From Desulfuromonadaceae bacterium GWC2_58_13 (GTDB lineage Bacteria > Desulfobacterota > Desulfuromonadia > Desulfuromonadales > Trichloromonadaceae): a DNA stretch of 5,715 bases. Position 1 is the stretch's first letter. Every line of letters begins with the position of its first letter. This document shows positions 4,602-5,715 of the stretch, piece after piece. The stretch is from the NCBI GenBank assembly GCA_001825565.1, contig MHXM01000062.1:2608-8322 (forward strand), given 5' to 3'. A program made the position numbers and the translations under genes. Under the pieces are notes generated by a model. The model saw only the letters and a list, made by a program, of their open reading frames with translations, was not told the DNA's origin and did not search any database.

Positions 4602-5715
4602 ATGGGCACAGTCAAAATTCTAGTAAAAATCCCTCGGATCCTGATTTCTCTGGTCATGGTTTTGTCAGCCGGCGGATTGGCGTTGGCGGATGGTCCGCTG
4701 CGGGTCGGGGTTTATCAGAACCTGCCTTTGATTGGTTTCGATAAGTCGGGAGCGGGACAAGGGCTGTTGGTCGAACTGCTGGCTCACATTGCCGAGCAGG
4801 AAAACTGGACCCTGGAATACGTGCCCGGCAGTTGGGATGAAAGTCTGACGCGGCTGGAAACCGGGCGGATAGACCTCTTGCCGGCCATTGCCCACACCCC
4901 GGAACGGGAAAAACAATATCGGTTCAGTTCCGAATCGGTCATTTCCACCTGGGGACAGGTTTGGAGCCGTCATGAAGAAAACATCCAGTCGATTCTCGAT
5001 CTTGAGGGTAAATCCGTGGCGGTCCTGGCCGGCGATATCCACTATCTGGGCCCGAACGGCCTTAAAGAACTGGCGAAAAAATTTTCGCTCAAGGTTAATT
5101 TTGTCGAATGTGCCGATTTCGACGGGGTGTTGAATGCCGTTCGCGACGGTCGGGTCGAGGCGGGACTGGTCAGCCGTTTTTTCAGTCAGGAAAGCGTCGG
5201 GTCGTCCGTGATCGAGAAAACCACGATTGTTCTGAACCCGGTTTCCGTTCACGTGGCCTTTACCGCCACTGCCGATCCCCAGCTGAAAACCACTTTCGAT
5301 AACCATCTGCACCAGCTCAAAACCGATCCCGATCCCCACTCCTATTATTATCAACTGTTGGGCAAGTGGATCAGCGGCGAAGAAGGCTACCGGCCACCCG
5401 CCTGGCTTTCTCATGTCCTGCGGCTGCTGATGGTTTCGTTGGCCGTGTTGATCGCGGTGACGGTTTTCAGTCGCATCCAGGTGCGCCGGAGCCTGCGGGA
5501 AATCTCGCGAAAGAATAGTCTGCTCGAGGACGAAATCGCCGAACGCCGCCAGGCCCAAAAGGAGCTGGCCCGGCAGACTATTTTTTTCGAGGCGGCTCTT
5601 AACAGTGTTCCCGATGGCCTGGTGCTTTGCAATACCGACCGCGAGATCGTACGGTGCAATCCCGCCATGACCCGGGTTTTCGGTTTCCAGTCGGAAGATC
5701 TGCTGGGACAAAAGA
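4602..5715 (+). CDS. Membrane sensor: SBP_bac_3 periplasmic domain, TM, PAS (3' end outside window)
   Basis: The reading frame stays open for 371 codons to the window edge. A signal peptide (1-29, ending GGLALA before DG) is followed by an SBP_bac_3 domain (about 32-260) with RVGVYQNLPLIGFD near the start, GRIDLLPAIAHTPER (88-102) and DGRVEAGLVS (182-191). A transmembrane helix (about 270-290), a coiled coil (about 296-325) and a PAS domain start (FFEAALNSVPDGLVLCNTDR, 328-347) follow. Arg102 in TPER matches the carboxylate-binding arginine of amino-acid binding proteins (HisJ TEKR), but Ser191 stands where the amino-group-binding Asp usually is, so a non-amino-acid ligand is possible. The output is unknown; a histidine kinase or GGDEF enzyme is likely. 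The ATG at 4602 gives the best signal peptide but lacks a clear ribosome-binding site; an in-frame ATG at 4560 would add 14 residues. The gene diverges from the binding-protein/chemoreceptor operon. Confidence 0.88.
   Translation, partial: MGTVKILVKIPRILISLVMVLSAGGLALADGPLRVGVYQNLPLIGFDKSGAGQGLLVELLAHIAEQENWTLEYVPGSWDESLTRLETGRIDLLPAIAHTPEREKQYRFSSESVISTWGQVWSRHEENIQSILDLEGKSVAVLAGDIHYLGPNGLKELAKKFSLKVNFVECADFDGVLNAVRDGRVEAGLVSRFFSQESVGSSVIEKTTIVLNPVSVHVAFTATADPQLKTTFDNHLHQLKTDPDPHSYYYQLLGKWISGEEGYRPPAWLSHVLRLLMVSLAVLIAVTVFSRIQVRRSLREISRKNSLLEDEIAERRQAQKELARQTIFFEAALNSVPDGLVLCNTDREIVRCNPAMTRVFGFQSEDLLGQK

Noticed and set aside
4665..5711. 348-codon open frame on the minus strand
   Set aside because: It is exactly antisense to the recognised signal peptide-SBP_bac_3-TM-PAS gene, and its translation shows no family features. 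GC-rich codon bias explains the lack of stops.
1..5715. CRISPR array, insertion sequence, integrase, tRNA or rRNA
   Set aside because: No regularly spaced repeats, transposase or integrase motifs, terminal inverted repeats or RNA gene signatures were found by eye on either strand.

Overview
The window looks like chromosomal DNA of a mesophilic, motile Gram-negative bacterium. The GC-rich coding regions, the ACR3-type ars operon, the periplasmic binding proteins, the tandem-HAMP chemoreceptor and the sigma-54-type promoters together suggest a deltaproteobacterium such as Desulfuromonas, Geobacter or Pelobacter. That assignment is inference from gene style only; there is no rRNA or other marker.

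Layout. Positions 1-1026 hold a minus-strand arsenic-resistance operon, read arsR (992-639), arsC (584-162), then the first 27 codons of an ACR3 arsenite efflux pump (81-1), which runs off the window. ArsR represses; ArsC reduces arsenate to arsenite; ACR3 exports arsenite. The arsR promoter has a perfect -35 and a near-perfect -10. A 20-bp palindrome fills the spacer and overlaps both hexamers, and the predicted transcript starts at or next to the arsR ATG (leaderless). A second, related palindrome (15 of 20 identical) lies between arsR and arsC.

Positions 1032-1061 hold a strong intrinsic terminator that ends the next minus-strand unit five bases before the arsR -35 box. That unit is a two-gene operon: a PhnD-like periplasmic oxyanion-type binding protein (4299-3391), then a 744-residue methyl-accepting chemotaxis protein with a dCache sensor and tandem HAMP (3316-1082). 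A GC-rich hairpin sits between the two genes.

Positions 4300-4601 are an AT-rich divergent intergenic region. It carries a good sigma-54 (-24/-12) promoter match facing each way, a dyad between them, and a possible extended -10 promoter. On the plus strand, 4602 to the window end encodes the front part of a membrane sensor (signal peptide, SBP_bac_3 domain, transmembrane helix, coiled coil, PAS). Its output domain lies outside the window.

Taken together, the right two thirds look like a periplasmic-ligand sensing cluster: a binding protein plus chemoreceptor, and a divergent binding-domain sensor, probably co-controlled by sigma-54. It sits directly upstream of arsenic resistance. A link between ligand sensing and arsenic or another oxyanion is an attractive but unproven hypothesis.
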